This document shows positions 26,591-35,999 of a stretch of DNA of 64,000 bases, one piece after another. Source of the DNA: Xanthomonas hydrangeae. GTDB lineage: Bacteria; Pseudomonadota; Gammaproteobacteria; Xanthomonadales; Xanthomonadaceae. Both the position numbers and the translations under genes were made by a program. The stretch lies in the NCBI GenBank assembly GCA_905142475.1, contig LR990730.1:124001-188000 (forward strand), in the 5' to 3' direction. The stretch's first letter is position 1; every line of letters starts with the position of its first letter. The notes below the pieces were generated by a model. It searched no databases. It was not told the DNA's origin and was given only the letters and a program-made list of their open reading frames with translations.

Positions 26591-29500
26591 GACTTTGGTG
26601 ATTCCTTGAAAAGCGGGGCATAGAGGGAGACGAATCCCGGGTGGCGGTAGCCCGCGTGATACAGCCATCCGAGCTGTTGCGTAACGGCGCTGCGCTGGCC
26701 CAGGTGCACCTGCGCGCGAATCCAGGGGTCCAGCAGATTCTTGTCGCGGCTATTGGCGATGTCCTTGCCGAGCACCGCCACCGCGCGTTGCCACGCCGCG
26801 CGAGCACCGGCGCCGTTGCCGGCAGCGGCCTGCTGTTCGCCGTGCCAGACCAGCGCCTGGGCCAGGGCCGACAGGCCGAGCAGATCGTCGGGCCTGGCGC
26901 GATGCAACGCATCCAGCTGCGCAACGATCGGTGCAAGGCTGTCGGCATTCGTGTCCGAACGGGCGGTGTACACCCGCTGCAAGCGCAGCGCGATGATGGC
27001 GTCAAGCCATTGCCATTCCGGCAACGGTTGCGCCTGTTTCAGCACATCGGCCATGGTCTGGCGGGCGCGGTCGAGGTGGCGCTCGGCCAGATCGGGATGC
27101 CCGTCCAGAGCGGCCATCCAGCCGACCTGTGCGTCGGCGTGCGCCAGATCGCGGCGCCAGGCGACATTGTCCGGTTGCAACGCCACCAGTGCCTGCAGCA
27201 TGCGCACGCTGTCCAGCGCATCGGTCTGCGCCTGCACCAGATGGCCGCGCGCCAGCGCCAGGTTGGAGGTGCGGATCAGCGATCCGGCCAGACGCCGCCG
27301 CCAGGCATGCGCGTCGGGCTCGTTTTCGACCAGTGCGCCCAGCATGGCGATCTGCTCGCGATAGCCCTGCTCGGCAGGTGCCAGCAAACCCTGCATTTCC
27401 TGCGTCAGACTGAGCCAGGACAAGCTGTCGACCAGTTCGTAACGCAGCGATGCGTTGTCCGGCGTGCGTGCCAGCAACTGGCGTTTGAGTGCGATCGAGC
27501 GCGCGAAGAAACCGATCGCGGCGTTGGTCTGGCCTTGGTCCTTGGCCAGCGTGCCAAGGTTGTTGAGTGCGTAGGACAGCTCCAGTTGCCAGCGCGGGTC
27601 CTGCGGCGCGGCGCGCACCAGCCATTCGCAGGTCGCCAGATACTGCGACCAATACCGGTGTGCCAGCGGCAACTGCTTGCCTTTGTAGGCAAGATCCCCC
27701 AGCCAATATGAGGTTTGCCCGGTTTCGGCCTGCGCCTCCAGCGAGGCGGGCGCACGCACACGTGCCTGCACGGCCGTGGCAGCGGCACGCGTGAATGCCG
27801 CATGCGCCTCGTCCAATTTGCCCTGATTCATCAGCACTTCGCCGGTGGTGCGCAGGGCGCGTGCGTGATTGATCAGATCGCCCGTCTGCATGCTGGCGTT
27901 GGGCAGGTCTTCCAGATAGCGCAGCGCGCGGCTGCCCACGCTGTCGAGCAGTTTGAGGTTGCCCACGGTGCGCAATTGCTCGGCCAGATCGCCCAGCATG
28001 TAGCCCACCAGTTGCTGCGCCTGGTCGCGGCGTTGTTCGGCCACTTGCTGCGCGTGCCGCGCTTGCCAGCCCAGCAGCATCGAGGCGCTTGCCAACACCA
28101 CCAACAACGTCGCCGCCACCGCATACATCCCGCGCCGTTGCCGCTGCGAGCGCTCGCAGGCATGCAGGAACGCGTGATCCACCGTGCCCAACTCCTGCGG
28201 CATGCGCCGCGCCGCCTCGCGCGCCTCGCTCAACGGGCGCCCGCTGTTGAGCAGATGATCGGTGCGCCGGCCTTCGGCGGCCCAGCGCTGTGCGGCCAGT
28301 TGCAGGCGTTTGTGGGCCTGCAGCAGGCGGCGGTTTTCATGGATCCACTCGGCCGCGCGTGGCCATTGCCGCAGCAAGGCTTCGTGCGCAACCGCAAACC
28401 CCGGCTCGCCTGCGACCAGTTCGCTGACGAACAACCGCGCATGCACGAAGGCATCCACCAGCACGCGTGCGGCGCTGTTCTGAGGCAATGCCGACCACAA
28501 CGCGCGCCGCGCGGTCACCGCATCGCTGTCGGGATGGATCACGCTCAACAGCGTCAGCACCTCGCCCAGCGCGGCCTGCGCGGTGGCCGGCAAGGCACGG
28601 AAGGTCTGTTCGGCATGGTGCGCCAACGCGCCTTCCAGCCCACCCAGTGCGCGGTAGGCCGCGAAGGTCAGCAGGCCAACGTCGCTGCGTTGCGCGTGCA
28701 ATGCATGCAACAGGTGCTGCAGCAACGGCAAGGCATCGGGCTGGCGCGCGGTGGCGTCGCGCAGCACATCGTCCAGGCGGCTGGCGCTGTCGCGCTCTTC
28801 TTCGAAACGCAGCCCGGCCATCGCCGCGGGCACGCGGATGATCTGGCCGATCTCGCCATCGCGCGGCGGCAGCAGATCCACATGCCCGTCGCCACGTTTG
28901 AGCTCCACGATCTGCGGCAAGGCATCGATCAGGCGCGGATAAAAGTCGCTGCGGGTGAGCATCAGCACCGCAACCTGCGCACTGCCGCACAGCGATTGCA
29001 ATGCGGCAGCCAAGGCGGCGCGGTCGGCATCGGTGATACCGGGGGTGGCCACCATCGCTTCGGCATGGTCGATCACCAACAGCAGATGGCGCCGGGTCTG
29101 CAGGCTGTCGCGCGCCGGGGCGCTCTGACGCATCGCCTCACTGATGGCCGCATGCAGTGGTGCAGGGTGTTGCAACCAATCGGGCAGCAGCGCCGTCTGC
29201 GCTGGCGAAAACACCGCGCGCCCGCCCGGCGCCCAGTCGCCGAGTGCGCGGGCCAGTGTGTCGAGCACATCGCCGCCGCGGCATTGCGCCAGGTTGCAGT
29301 ACGCCACCGCCACCGCTTCCAGACCATCCAGGCCGCCGGGCTGCGACAGCAATGGCACCACGCCCGCCCGCAACAACGAGGTCTTGCCGCAGCCGCTGGC
29401 ACCGCTCACCAGCACCAGCCCGCGTTGGCTGTGCAATTGCGCGCGCAGCGCACCCAGCACCTGCGCAATCGCATGGCTGCGACCGAAGAAGACCTCCGCA

Positions 29501-29937
29501 TGCGCGGGATCGAACGCCTGCAGCCCCACATACGGGTTGCCGTGTCCCCACACCTGCGTGCCGATCACCGCACCGCGGTAATCCTCGGGAAAGATCACCT
29601 TCGGCAGCAGCCGGTAACCGCGCTTGCGGATGGTTTCGATGTAGCGCGGTTGGCGGCTGTCGTCGCCGAGCTTGCGGCGCAGCTGGGCGATGGTCTTGTG
29701 CACCGGGTTGTCGCCGTAAAAGCTGCCGTGCCACACCTCGATCAATAACTGCTCGGCGCTGATGACCTCGCCTGCGCGCTCGGCCAACGCGATCAGCACT
29801 TCCATCATGCGCGGTTCCAGCGTGATGGTCTGGCCGTCGTCGATCAGCGCAAGCCGTTCCGGTTCGACCAGTAATGGCCCAAGCCGAAACCGTGGGACTG
29901 AGCTCAGCTGCGTGACGCGCTCGCTTCGAAGAGACAT
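26587..29937 (-). CDS. Winged-helix / STAND NTPase / TPR membrane regulator
   Basis: This 1116-aa protein combines four parts. Residues 15-115 form an OmpR/CadC-type winged helix (MMEVLIALAERAGEVISAEQ, NPVHKTIAQLRRKLGDDSRQ and YIETIRKRGYRLLP). Residues about 135-560 form a STAND-class ATPase (YVGLQAFDPAHAEVFFGR entry, P-loop SGASGCGKTS at 178-187 and Walker B HLLLVIDHAEA). A single membrane helix lies near 603-625 (AVAATLLVVLASASMLLGW). The rest is helical repeats of TPR type (for example TGEVLMNQGKLDEAHAAFTR and ALNNLGTLAKDQGQTNAAIG). The design is that of a membrane-bound transcription factor that uses ATP-dependent oligomerisation to respond to a signal bound by the repeats. It overlaps the small gene downstream by 4 bp. 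Confidence 0.88.
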   Translation of the reverse strand: MSLRSERVTQLSSVPRFRLGPLLVEPERLALIDDGQTITLEPRMMEVLIALAERAGEVISAEQLLIEVWHGSFYGDNPVHKTIAQLRRKLGDDSRQPRYIETIRKRGYRLLPKVIFPEDYRGAVIGTQVWGHGNPYVGLQAFDPAHAEVFFGRSHAIAQVLGALRAQLHSQRGLVLVSGASGCGKTSLLRAGVVPLLSQPGGLDGLEAVAVAYCNLAQCRGGDVLDTLARALGDWAPGGRAVFSPAQTALLPDWLQHPAPLHAAISEAMRQSAPARDSLQTRRHLLLVIDHAEAMVATPGITDADRAALAAALQSLCGSAQVAVLMLTRSDFYPRLIDALPQIVELKRGDGHVDLLPPRDGEIGQIIRVPAAMAGLRFEEERDSASRLDDVLRDATARQPDALPLLQHLLHALHAQRSDVGLLTFAAYRALGGLEGALAHHAEQTFRALPATAQAALGEVLTLLSVIHPDSDAVTARRALWSALPQNSAARVLVDAFVHARLFVSELVAGEPGFAVAHEALLRQWPRAAEWIHENRRLLQAHKRLQLAAQRWAAEGRRTDHLLNSGRPLSEAREAARRMPQELGTVDHAFLHACERSQRQRRGMYAVAATLLVVLASASMLLGWQARHAQQVAEQRRDQAQQLVGYMLGDLAEQLRTVGNLKLLDSVGSRALRYLEDLPNASMQTGDLINHARALRTTGEVLMNQGKLDEAHAAFTRAAATAVQARVRAPASLEAQAETGQTSYWLGDLAYKGKQLPLAHRYWSQYLATCEWLVRAAPQDPRWQLELSYALNNLGTLAKDQGQTNAAIGFFARSIALKRQLLARTPDNASLRYELVDSLSWLSLTQEMQGLLAPAEQGYREQIAMLGALVENEPDAHAWRRRLAGSLIRTSNLALARGHLVQAQTDALDSVRMLQALVALQPDNVAWRRDLAHADAQVGWMAALDGHPDLAERHLDRARQTMADVLKQAQPLPEWQWLDAIIALRLQRVYTARSDTNADSLAPIVAQLDALHRARPDDLLGLSALAQALVWHGEQQAAAGNGAGARAAWQRAVAVLGKDIANSRDKNLLDPWIRAQVHLGQRSAVTQQLGWLYHAGYRHPGFVSLYAPLFKESPKS

Positions 29938-30228
29938 CGCTCAGACACCGGTCGCACAGCTGGAAGGGACCTCTACGATCGCCAACAGGCGCAGCCAGGC
30001 ACGGCACGGCAGGCGCAAAAAATAGCACAGGCGGCCCGGCAGGAAATCGATGGTGATCGCTGTTCGTTCGCGGCTGTGCACTGAAGATGCATGCGTTGCA
30101 CCGCACCGTGTGGCGATACCGGCCTCTTCACGCGCATCCATACAGCAGCGTGTGTTGCGCATCAGGCTGTTTCGCGCGCAGCCCACCGATTAAGATGCCG
30201 CCAGCATCTTGCTGACGAGGAGTACACG

Positions 30229-31437
30229 TTGATCATCCATCCCAAAGTGCGCGGCTTCATCTGCACCACCACGCATCCGCTTGGCTGCGAGCGCAATGTG
30301 CTCGAGCAGATCGCCGCCACGCGCGCGCACGGCGTGCGTAGCGACGGCCCGAAGAAGGTGCTGGTGATCGGCGCGTCCAGCGGCTATGGCCTGGCTTCGC
30401 GCATCACCTCCGCCTTCGGGTTCGGCGCCGACACGCTGGGCGTGTTCTTCGAAAAACCCGGCAGCGCCAGCAAGGCCGGCACCGCCGGCTGGTACAACTC
30501 GGCCGCGTTCGACAAGCATGCCAAGGCCGCGGGCCTGTACAGCAAGTCGATCAATGGCGATGCGTTTTCCGATGCCGCGCGTGCGCAGGTGATCGAGCTG
30601 ATCAAGACCGAGATGGGCGGCCAGGTCGACCTGGTGGTGTATTCGCTGGCCTCGCCGGTGCGCAAGCTGCCGGGCAGCGGCGAAGTGAAGCGCTCGGCGC
30701 TCAAGCCGATCGGCCAGACCTACACCGCCACCGCCATCGACACCAACAAGGACGCCATCATCCAGGCCTCGATCGAGCCGGCGACAGAGCAGGAGATCGA
30801 AGACACCATCACCGTGATGGGCGGACAGGATTGGGAATTGTGGATCGATGCGCTGGAAGGCGCCGGCGTGCTCGCCGATGGCGCGCGCAGCGTGGCCTTC
30901 AGCTATATCGGCACCGAGATCACCTGGCCGATCTACTGGCACGGCGCGCTGGGCAAGGCCAAGGTGGATCTGGACCACACCGCGCAGCGCTTGAATGCGC
31001 GCCTGGGCAAGCACGGCGGCACTGCCAACGTGGCGGTGCTCAAGTCGGTGGTGACCCAGGCCAGCGCGGCGATTCCGGTGATGCCGCTGTACATCTCCAT
31101 GGTCTACAAGATCATGAAGGAAAAGGGCCTGCACGAAGGCACCATCGACCAGCTGGACCGCCTGTTCCGCGAGCGCCTGTATCGCGAAGACGGCCAGCCT
31201 GCCGAGGTGGACGACGAAAATCGCCTGCGCCTGGACGACTGGGAACTGCGCGACGACGTGCAGGACGCCTGCAAGGCGCTATGGCCGCAGGTCACCACCG
31301 AGAACCTGTTCGCCCTCACCGATTACGCCGGCTACAAGCACGAGTTCCTCAAGCTGTTCGGCTTCGAGCGTGACGACGTGGATTACGACGCCGAGGTGGA
31401 TCCGGACGTGACCTTCGATTGCATCGAGTTGGGGTGA
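30229..31437 (+). CDS. fabV: Trans-2-enoyl-ACP reductase FabV (NADH)
   Basis: FabV performs the last step of each fatty-acid elongation cycle and is naturally insensitive to triclosan. The start is TTG with a well-placed GAGGAG site, giving [20 protein letters not shown], the exact family N-terminus, and 402 aa, the known length. The NADH-binding motif is [16 protein letters not shown], and the Y-x8-K active site is Y236 and K245 in [11 protein letters not shown]. The C-terminal [18 protein letters not shown] closes the protein. The upstream in-frame ATG would add 46 unrelated residues. It is monocistronic. Confidence 0.97.
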   Translation: MIIHPKVRGFICTTTHPLGCERNVLEQIAATRAHGVRSDGPKKVLVIGASSGYGLASRITSAFGFGADTLGVFFEKPGSASKAGTAGWYNSAAFDKHAKAAGLYSKSINGDAFSDAARAQVIELIKTEMGGQVDLVVYSLASPVRKLPGSGEVKRSALKPIGQTYTATAIDTNKDAIIQASIEPATEQEIEDTITVMGGQDWELWIDALEGAGVLADGARSVAFSYIGTEITWPIYWHGALGKAKVDLDHTAQRLNARLGKHGGTANVAVLKSVVTQASAAIPVMPLYISMVYKIMKEKGLHEGTIDQLDRLFRERLYREDGQPAEVDDENRLRLDDWELRDDVQDACKALWPQVTTENLFALTDYAGYKHEFLKLFGFERDDVDYDAEVDPDVTFDCIELG

Positions 31438-31442
31438 TGCGC

Positions 31443-31470
31443 GGGAATCGGGAATCGGGATTGGGGAATC
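31443..31470. repeat. Four period-7 units (GGGAATC family)
   Basis: GGGAATC, GGGAATC, GGGATTG and GGGAATC follow directly after the fabV stop. An inverted, partly degraded counterpart lies at the far end of the same intergenic region. Confidence 0.75.
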
Positions 31471-31675
31471 GGAAAAGCCGTGGGTTGCTGCATCGCTGAT
31501 CTTCGGCGAACCCGAATGAATTACGGCAAAGGCAACTGGCACGCGTGCCGGTTGCCTTGCTGTGACGAATCCCCACTGCAAGCACCAGCCCACCGGCCCG
31601 CGAACGCATCAGACCTGACGCGCCGCGTTCTGTGGGCAACCAATCCGTAAAGAAGGCGGAAAGTCAGCGCTCTTG

Positions 31676-31705
31676 AGCTCTTACGATTCCCTATATCCGA
31701 TTCCC
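31676..31705. repeat. Inverted period-7 remnant with GCTCTTAC end
   Basis: GCTCTTAC is followed by GATTCCC, TATATCC and GATTCCC in 7-bp phase. It is the reverse complement of the array plus GTAAGAGC tail seen after the response-regulator gene. It abuts the kdgK stop codon. The 270 bp between fabV and kdgK hold no gene. Confidence 0.55.
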
Positions 31706-31708
31706 CAT

Positions 31709-32731
31709 TCACCGCCGTACATCAAACCGCGCATCCCCCACACAGGCCTGCACATCGGCTACCGACAGTGGATTGAAATCGCCCGGAATCGAGTGCTTCA
31801 AACACCCCGCCGCCAGGCCGAAGCGCACCGTGTCCTCCAGCGACCAGCCTGCGATCAGGCCGTGCAGCACGCCGGCCGCGAATGCGTCGCCACCGCCGAT
31901 GCGGTCGATGATCGGGGTCAGTTCTTCGCTGGGCGCACGTGCCACCTCGCCGCTGCGCGGCACCAGCATCGCGCCCAGGCTGTGGTGGTCCACGTTGTGC
32001 GCCACGCGCTGCGTGCAGGCCATCAGCTGCAGTTGCGGGAACGCAGCGAAGGCCTGCTGCGCGGCCGCTTCCACGCGCGCTTCCAGCGTGTCCTGCGGGA
32101 ACTCGCCACCGAGCACCACACCGATGTCGCGGTAATCGGCAAACACCACATCCGCGCAGTCGAACAGCTGGTGCAGGATGCCGCGCGCATCGCCCTGCCA
32201 GCGCTGCCATAACTTGGGCCGGTAGTTACCGTCGAACGAGACCTTGACCCCGGCCGCACGTGCGGCGCGTGCGGCCGCCAGCGTGGCCTGCGCCACATCG
32301 GCGCCCAGCGCCGGGCTGACCCCGGACAAGTGCAGCCATTGCGCGCCCTCAAGCAGGCGCGGCCAGTCGTAGGCATCGGCCGGCGCCAGTGCAAACGCCG
32401 AATCGGCGCGGTCGTAGACCACTTCGCTGGGGCGATGGATCGCACCGGTGGTCAAAAAGTACAGACCCATCCGGCCGTCCACGCGCCGCACATGCCGCGT
32501 GTCCACGTCGTGCCGCCGTAGTTCGCCCAGCACTGCCGCACCCAGCGGGTTGTCCGCCACCGTGCTGACCATGGCCACCTCGTGGCCGAAATGCGCGAGC
32601 GACACGCCAACGTTGGCCTCCGCCCCACCGCAATGCACATCCAGCCGAGGCTGCTGCAGCAGCAGCTCGTGACCAGGCGCCCCCAGGCGCAACAACAACT
32701 CTCCAAAGCACAGGATACGGGCACGACTCAT
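31709..32731 (-). CDS. kdgK: 2-dehydro-3-deoxygluconokinase
   Basis: The kinase phosphorylates 2-keto-3-deoxygluconate, the end product of pectin degradation, feeding the Entner-Doudoroff pathway. It is a PfkB-family sugar kinase: N-terminus ILCFGELLLRLGAPGHELLL, substrate region VHCGGAEANVGVSLAHFG, VSFDGNYRPKLW, and the catalytic GGGDAFAAGVLHGL with Asp as general base. The 340-aa length is normal. It diverges from the TonB-dependent receptor of the pectin locus over 288 bp that carry two copies of a dyad operator, one near each start, so shared control is likely. Confidence 0.94.
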   Translation of the reverse strand: MSRARILCFGELLLRLGAPGHELLLQQPRLDVHCGGAEANVGVSLAHFGHEVAMVSTVADNPLGAAVLGELRRHDVDTRHVRRVDGRMGLYFLTTGAIHRPSEVVYDRADSAFALAPADAYDWPRLLEGAQWLHLSGVSPALGADVAQATLAAARAARAAGVKVSFDGNYRPKLWQRWQGDARGILHQLFDCADVVFADYRDIGVVLGGEFPQDTLEARVEAAAQQAFAAFPQLQLMACTQRVAHNVDHHSLGAMLVPRSGEVARAPSEELTPIIDRIGGGDAFAAGVLHGLIAGWSLEDTVRFGLAAGCLKHSIPGDFNPLSVADVQACVGDARFDVRR

Positions 32732-32790
32732 GCGGAAATTACCTCGTCTGTGTGGTGCGTCACGGGGTGGGGAGACCGGGACGCGTCAGG

Positions 32791-32808
32791 ATGACCATCG
32801 GTGTCATT
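32791..32808. promoter_or_regulatory. Putative LacI-type operator, kdgK side
   Basis: ATGACCATCGGTGTCATT has ATGAC/GTCAT arms around a 7-bp centre and lies about 60 bp upstream of the kdgK start. A second copy is found near the divergent receptor gene. The shape fits operators of LacI-family repressors that control sugar-uptake loci in xanthomonads; the regulator itself is not in the window. Confidence 0.6.
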
Positions 32809-32947
32809 CTAGCCGTCGTGTCAGACGGCCAAGCACAAGAATAATGCGACGTATAGGGGCTGGTTGCACCCCTTTTGTGCAAATCAGGGTGAGGTTTTCT
32901 GCTGCGCTGCAAGATGTTGAACGGCGATTCAGCTGGTAACGTCGTTT

Positions 32948-32964
32948 TGACCAGCGGTGTCATT
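32948..32964. promoter_or_regulatory. Putative LacI-type operator, receptor side
   Basis: TGACCAGCGGTGTCATT differs from the kdgK-side site at one position over the 16-bp core and lies 55 bp upstream of the receptor start. The repeat in the same orientation on either side of a divergent promoter region supports co-regulation. Confidence 0.6.
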
Positions 32965-33019
32965 ACCGCCCACACCCCCGCTATTTCACGTTGTTCATGG
33001 ACCCTTGGGAGGGGAGGAC

Positions 33020-35767
33020 ATGCAATTTCGGACCACCAACCGGAAGACACCGGTTACCTTGCTTGCACTGTCGATCGGCCTGGCGCTGAGCGGCCATGCG
33101 GCTGCACAGGACGCCGCCCAGGCACCCACCGAGCCAACGGTCGACCTCGACGCCGTCACCGTCACCGGCTATCGCGCCTCGGTGGAAAAGGCCCTGGACA
33201 TCAAGCGCGGCGAAGCCGGCGTGGTCGATGCCATTGTCGCCGAGGACATCGGCAAGTTCCCCGACCTCAACCTGGCCGAATCGCTGCAGCGCATCCCCGG
33301 CGTGGTGATCACCCGCGATGCCGGCGAAGGCCGCAACATCTCGGTGCGCGGCCTGGGGCCGGACTTCACCCGCGTGCGCGTCAATGGCATGGAAGCGCTC
33401 ACCACGGTGGGCGGCTCGGACCAGTCCGGCGGCTCCAACCGTGGCCGCGGCTTCGACTTCAACGTGTTCGCCTCGGACCTGTTCACCCAGCTGATCGTGC
33501 GCAAGACCGCGCAGGCAGATGTGGAAGAAGGCTCGCTGGGCGCCACCGTCGACCTGCGCACCGCGCGCCCGTTCGATTACGAAGGCCTCACCATCGCCGC
33601 CAGCGGCCAGGCCGCCTACAACGCGATGTCCGAGAAGGCCAACCCGCGCGTAGCCGGCCTGATCTCCAACACCTGGGCCGACAATACCTTCGGCGCGCTG
33701 GTGTCGGTGGCCTACACCGAGCGCGAGCTGCTGGAAGAAGGCAGCAACAGCGGTCGCTGGGCCAATGGCCCGAGCAACGGCAACTTCGCCGCCAGCCCGG
33801 CGTTCCCGCGGGCGCGCGATGCCAACGTGTTCCATCCGCGCTTCCCGCGCTACACCTTGATGGAGCACAAGCAGGAGCGCATCGGCGTCACCAGCTCGCT
33901 GCAATGGGCGCCGAGCGATTCCACCGAGTTCTCGCTGGACGGTCTGTATTCCAAGATCGACGCCAAGCGCAGCGAAAACTATATCGAGGCGATCTCCTTC
34001 AGCCGTGGCGCCGCGCAGGGCGGCAAGCCGCAGACCATCGTCAACGACGGCTTCATCGACCCGGCTACCGGTGCGATGCTGTACGGCAACTTCGACAACG
34101 TCGACGTGCGCTCGGAAAACCGTTACGACGAATGGAATACCGTCTTCAAGCAGCTGTCGCTGACCGGCGAGCATCGCTTCAGCGACGTGTTCAAGATCAG
34201 CGGCATGGTCGGCACCTCGAGCTCCAAGCACGAGAACCCGATCCAGACCACGGTGATCATGGACAAGCTCAACGTCGATGGGTATTCCTACGACTATCGC
34301 GGCAACAGCCGCAAGCCGGTGTTCAATTACGGCATCAACCCCACCGACCCCAATGGCTGGACCCTGGCCGAACTGCGCCTGCGTCCGCAACAGGTGCAAA
34401 ACGACTTCGACACCGGCAGCCTGGATTTCGACTGGAGCGTGAGCCCCGGGTTCCGTCTGAAGGGTGGCGTGCTGGCCAAGAACTACACCTTCTCCACCAA
34501 GGAATTCCGCCGCGCGTCCGAAGTGGCGGTGCCCACCTTCGCCGATGGCACCCGCATCGTGCCGGCCGACCTGACCGAGCAAACCGGATTGAGCGCCATC
34601 AAGGGCTCGCCCAACACCTGGGTGGTGCCGAATCTGGATGCGGTGGCCGATGCGCTGGGCATCTATAGCGGCACCGGCACCTTCGCGCTGGCCGAGCGTG
34701 CGGTGAACACCCGCAGCGTCACCGAGCAGGATCGCGGTGCGTATCTGCAGGGCGATTTCTCCTTCGATATCGGCGCGATCCCGTTCTCCGGCAATCTGGG
34801 CGTGCGCTATGTGCGCACCAAGCAGGAGTCCACCGGCTTTGCCACTGTCGGCTCCGCACTCGTGCAGACCACCGCCGAGCGCGAATACAACAACACGCTG
34901 CCCTCGCTGAACCTGGTGGCCGAAGTCAGCCCGGATTTTCTGGTGCGCTTCGGTGCGGCCAAGGTGATGTCGCGTCCGGGTCTGGGCAGCCTGACGCCGG
35001 GTGTCACGGTCAACGTCAGCGGCGGTGCGCGCACCGTGAGTGGCGGCAATCCGAATCTGGAACCGATTCTGGCCGACACCTACGACCTGGGCTTCGAGTG
35101 GTACTTCCAGGAAGGCGCATTGCTGGGCCTTGGGCTGTTCTACAAGGACATCGAAAGCTTCGTGCAGACCGCACGCGAGGTGCGTCCGTATTCCTCCAGC
35201 GGCCTGCCGGTGAGCCTGCTCGACGGTACCGGCGCCGGCGTCAACGACGACTTCGTCTTCAGCGTGCCGCTCAATACCCCCGGTGGCGATCTCAAGGGTC
35301 TGGAAGCCAACTACACCCAGCCCTTCAGCTGGTTGCCGGGCGCCTGGAGCAATCTGGGCATCCAGCTCAACTACACCTATGTCGATTCGCAGATCCAGTA
35401 TCTGACCACCAGCGGCGCGGCATCGCTGGAAACCGATCTCACCGGTCTGTCGAAGAATGCGTACAACGCCACGCTGTTCTACGAAGGCGAAAAGTTCGCC
35501 GGGCGCGTGTCGGCCACGCATCGCGACGATTATCTGACCCAGGTGCCGGCAACCGAAACCGGCTTCGACGTGCACGGCATGAAGGCCACCACGATGATCG
35601 ACGCCTCGCTGCGCTACAAGTTCGACGACAAGATCGAGCTGAGCCTGGAAGGCATCAATCTGACCAACGAAGTGGCCGACGAATGGGTCGGTGCGGCCGC
35701 GCAGTTGCCGCTGCAGTACAGCGAAACCGGCCGGCAGTTCCTGCTTGGCGTGCGCTACAAGTTCTAA
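33020..35767 (+). CDS. TonB-dependent receptor of the pectin locus (first)
   Basis: A 915-aa outer-membrane transporter for large plant oligosaccharides. The signal peptide is MQFRTTNRKTPVTLLALSIG with cleavage near HAAAQ, followed by TonB box region LDAVTVTGYRASVEKALDIK. The plug has VVDAIVAEDIGKFPDLNLAE, SLQRIPGVVITRDAGEGRNI and SVRGLGPDFTRVRVNGMEAL, typical of the large Xanthomonas and Caulobacter receptors for carbohydrates. The barrel ends GRQFLLGVRYKF with C-terminal Phe. GGAGG precedes the start, and a dyad operator lies 55 bp upstream. Position with pectinesterase and pectate lyase genes implies uptake of oligogalacturonides. Confidence 0.93.
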   Translation: MQFRTTNRKTPVTLLALSIGLALSGHAAAQDAAQAPTEPTVDLDAVTVTGYRASVEKALDIKRGEAGVVDAIVAEDIGKFPDLNLAESLQRIPGVVITRDAGEGRNISVRGLGPDFTRVRVNGMEALTTVGGSDQSGGSNRGRGFDFNVFASDLFTQLIVRKTAQADVEEGSLGATVDLRTARPFDYEGLTIAASGQAAYNAMSEKANPRVAGLISNTWADNTFGALVSVAYTERELLEEGSNSGRWANGPSNGNFAASPAFPRARDANVFHPRFPRYTLMEHKQERIGVTSSLQWAPSDSTEFSLDGLYSKIDAKRSENYIEAISFSRGAAQGGKPQTIVNDGFIDPATGAMLYGNFDNVDVRSENRYDEWNTVFKQLSLTGEHRFSDVFKISGMVGTSSSKHENPIQTTVIMDKLNVDGYSYDYRGNSRKPVFNYGINPTDPNGWTLAELRLRPQQVQNDFDTGSLDFDWSVSPGFRLKGGVLAKNYTFSTKEFRRASEVAVPTFADGTRIVPADLTEQTGLSAIKGSPNTWVVPNLDAVADALGIYSGTGTFALAERAVNTRSVTEQDRGAYLQGDFSFDIGAIPFSGNLGVRYVRTKQESTGFATVGSALVQTTAEREYNNTLPSLNLVAEVSPDFLVRFGAAKVMSRPGLGSLTPGVTVNVSGGARTVSGGNPNLEPILADTYDLGFEWYFQEGALLGLGLFYKDIESFVQTAREVRPYSSSGLPVSLLDGTGAGVNDDFVFSVPLNTPGGDLKGLEANYTQPFSWLPGAWSNLGIQLNYTYVDSQIQYLTTSGAASLETDLTGLSKNAYNATLFYEGEKFAGRVSATHRDDYLTQVPATETGFDVHGMKATTMIDASLRYKFDDKIELSLEGINLTNEVADEWVGAAAQLPLQYSETGRQFLLGVRYKF

Positions 35768-35999
35768 CCGCTGTCCGCCCGCTGCGCACGCGCGCAGCGG
35801 GCCCTGATTCCAACGCTTGATCGCCTTGTATGCGGTGCACTGGTGCACGCATGCAACGCGGTGGGCGCGATGTTTGAAAGCCTCCAGCAACTCTGGCGTG
35901 CGCGGTTGCGCAGCAGGTGTGTTGGTCGCTCATTGCGACGCCATGGCCTTGGGGGGCTGAGCGCGTCATTGCAGCCTGTGCCATGGAGAGAGCCGCCTC

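Noticed and set aside
27715-29748. A 677-codon plus-strand frame opposite the STAND regulator
   Set aside because: Gln/His/Ala-rich shadow; the minus strand encodes clear winged-helix, P-loop and TPR segments.
32981-35890. A 969-codon open frame on the minus strand opposite the first pectin-locus receptor
   Set aside because: It is a shadow of the GC-rich receptor gene: His/Gln/Ala/Gly-rich composition with no domain pattern, while the plus strand has complete TonB-receptor motifs and signal peptide.
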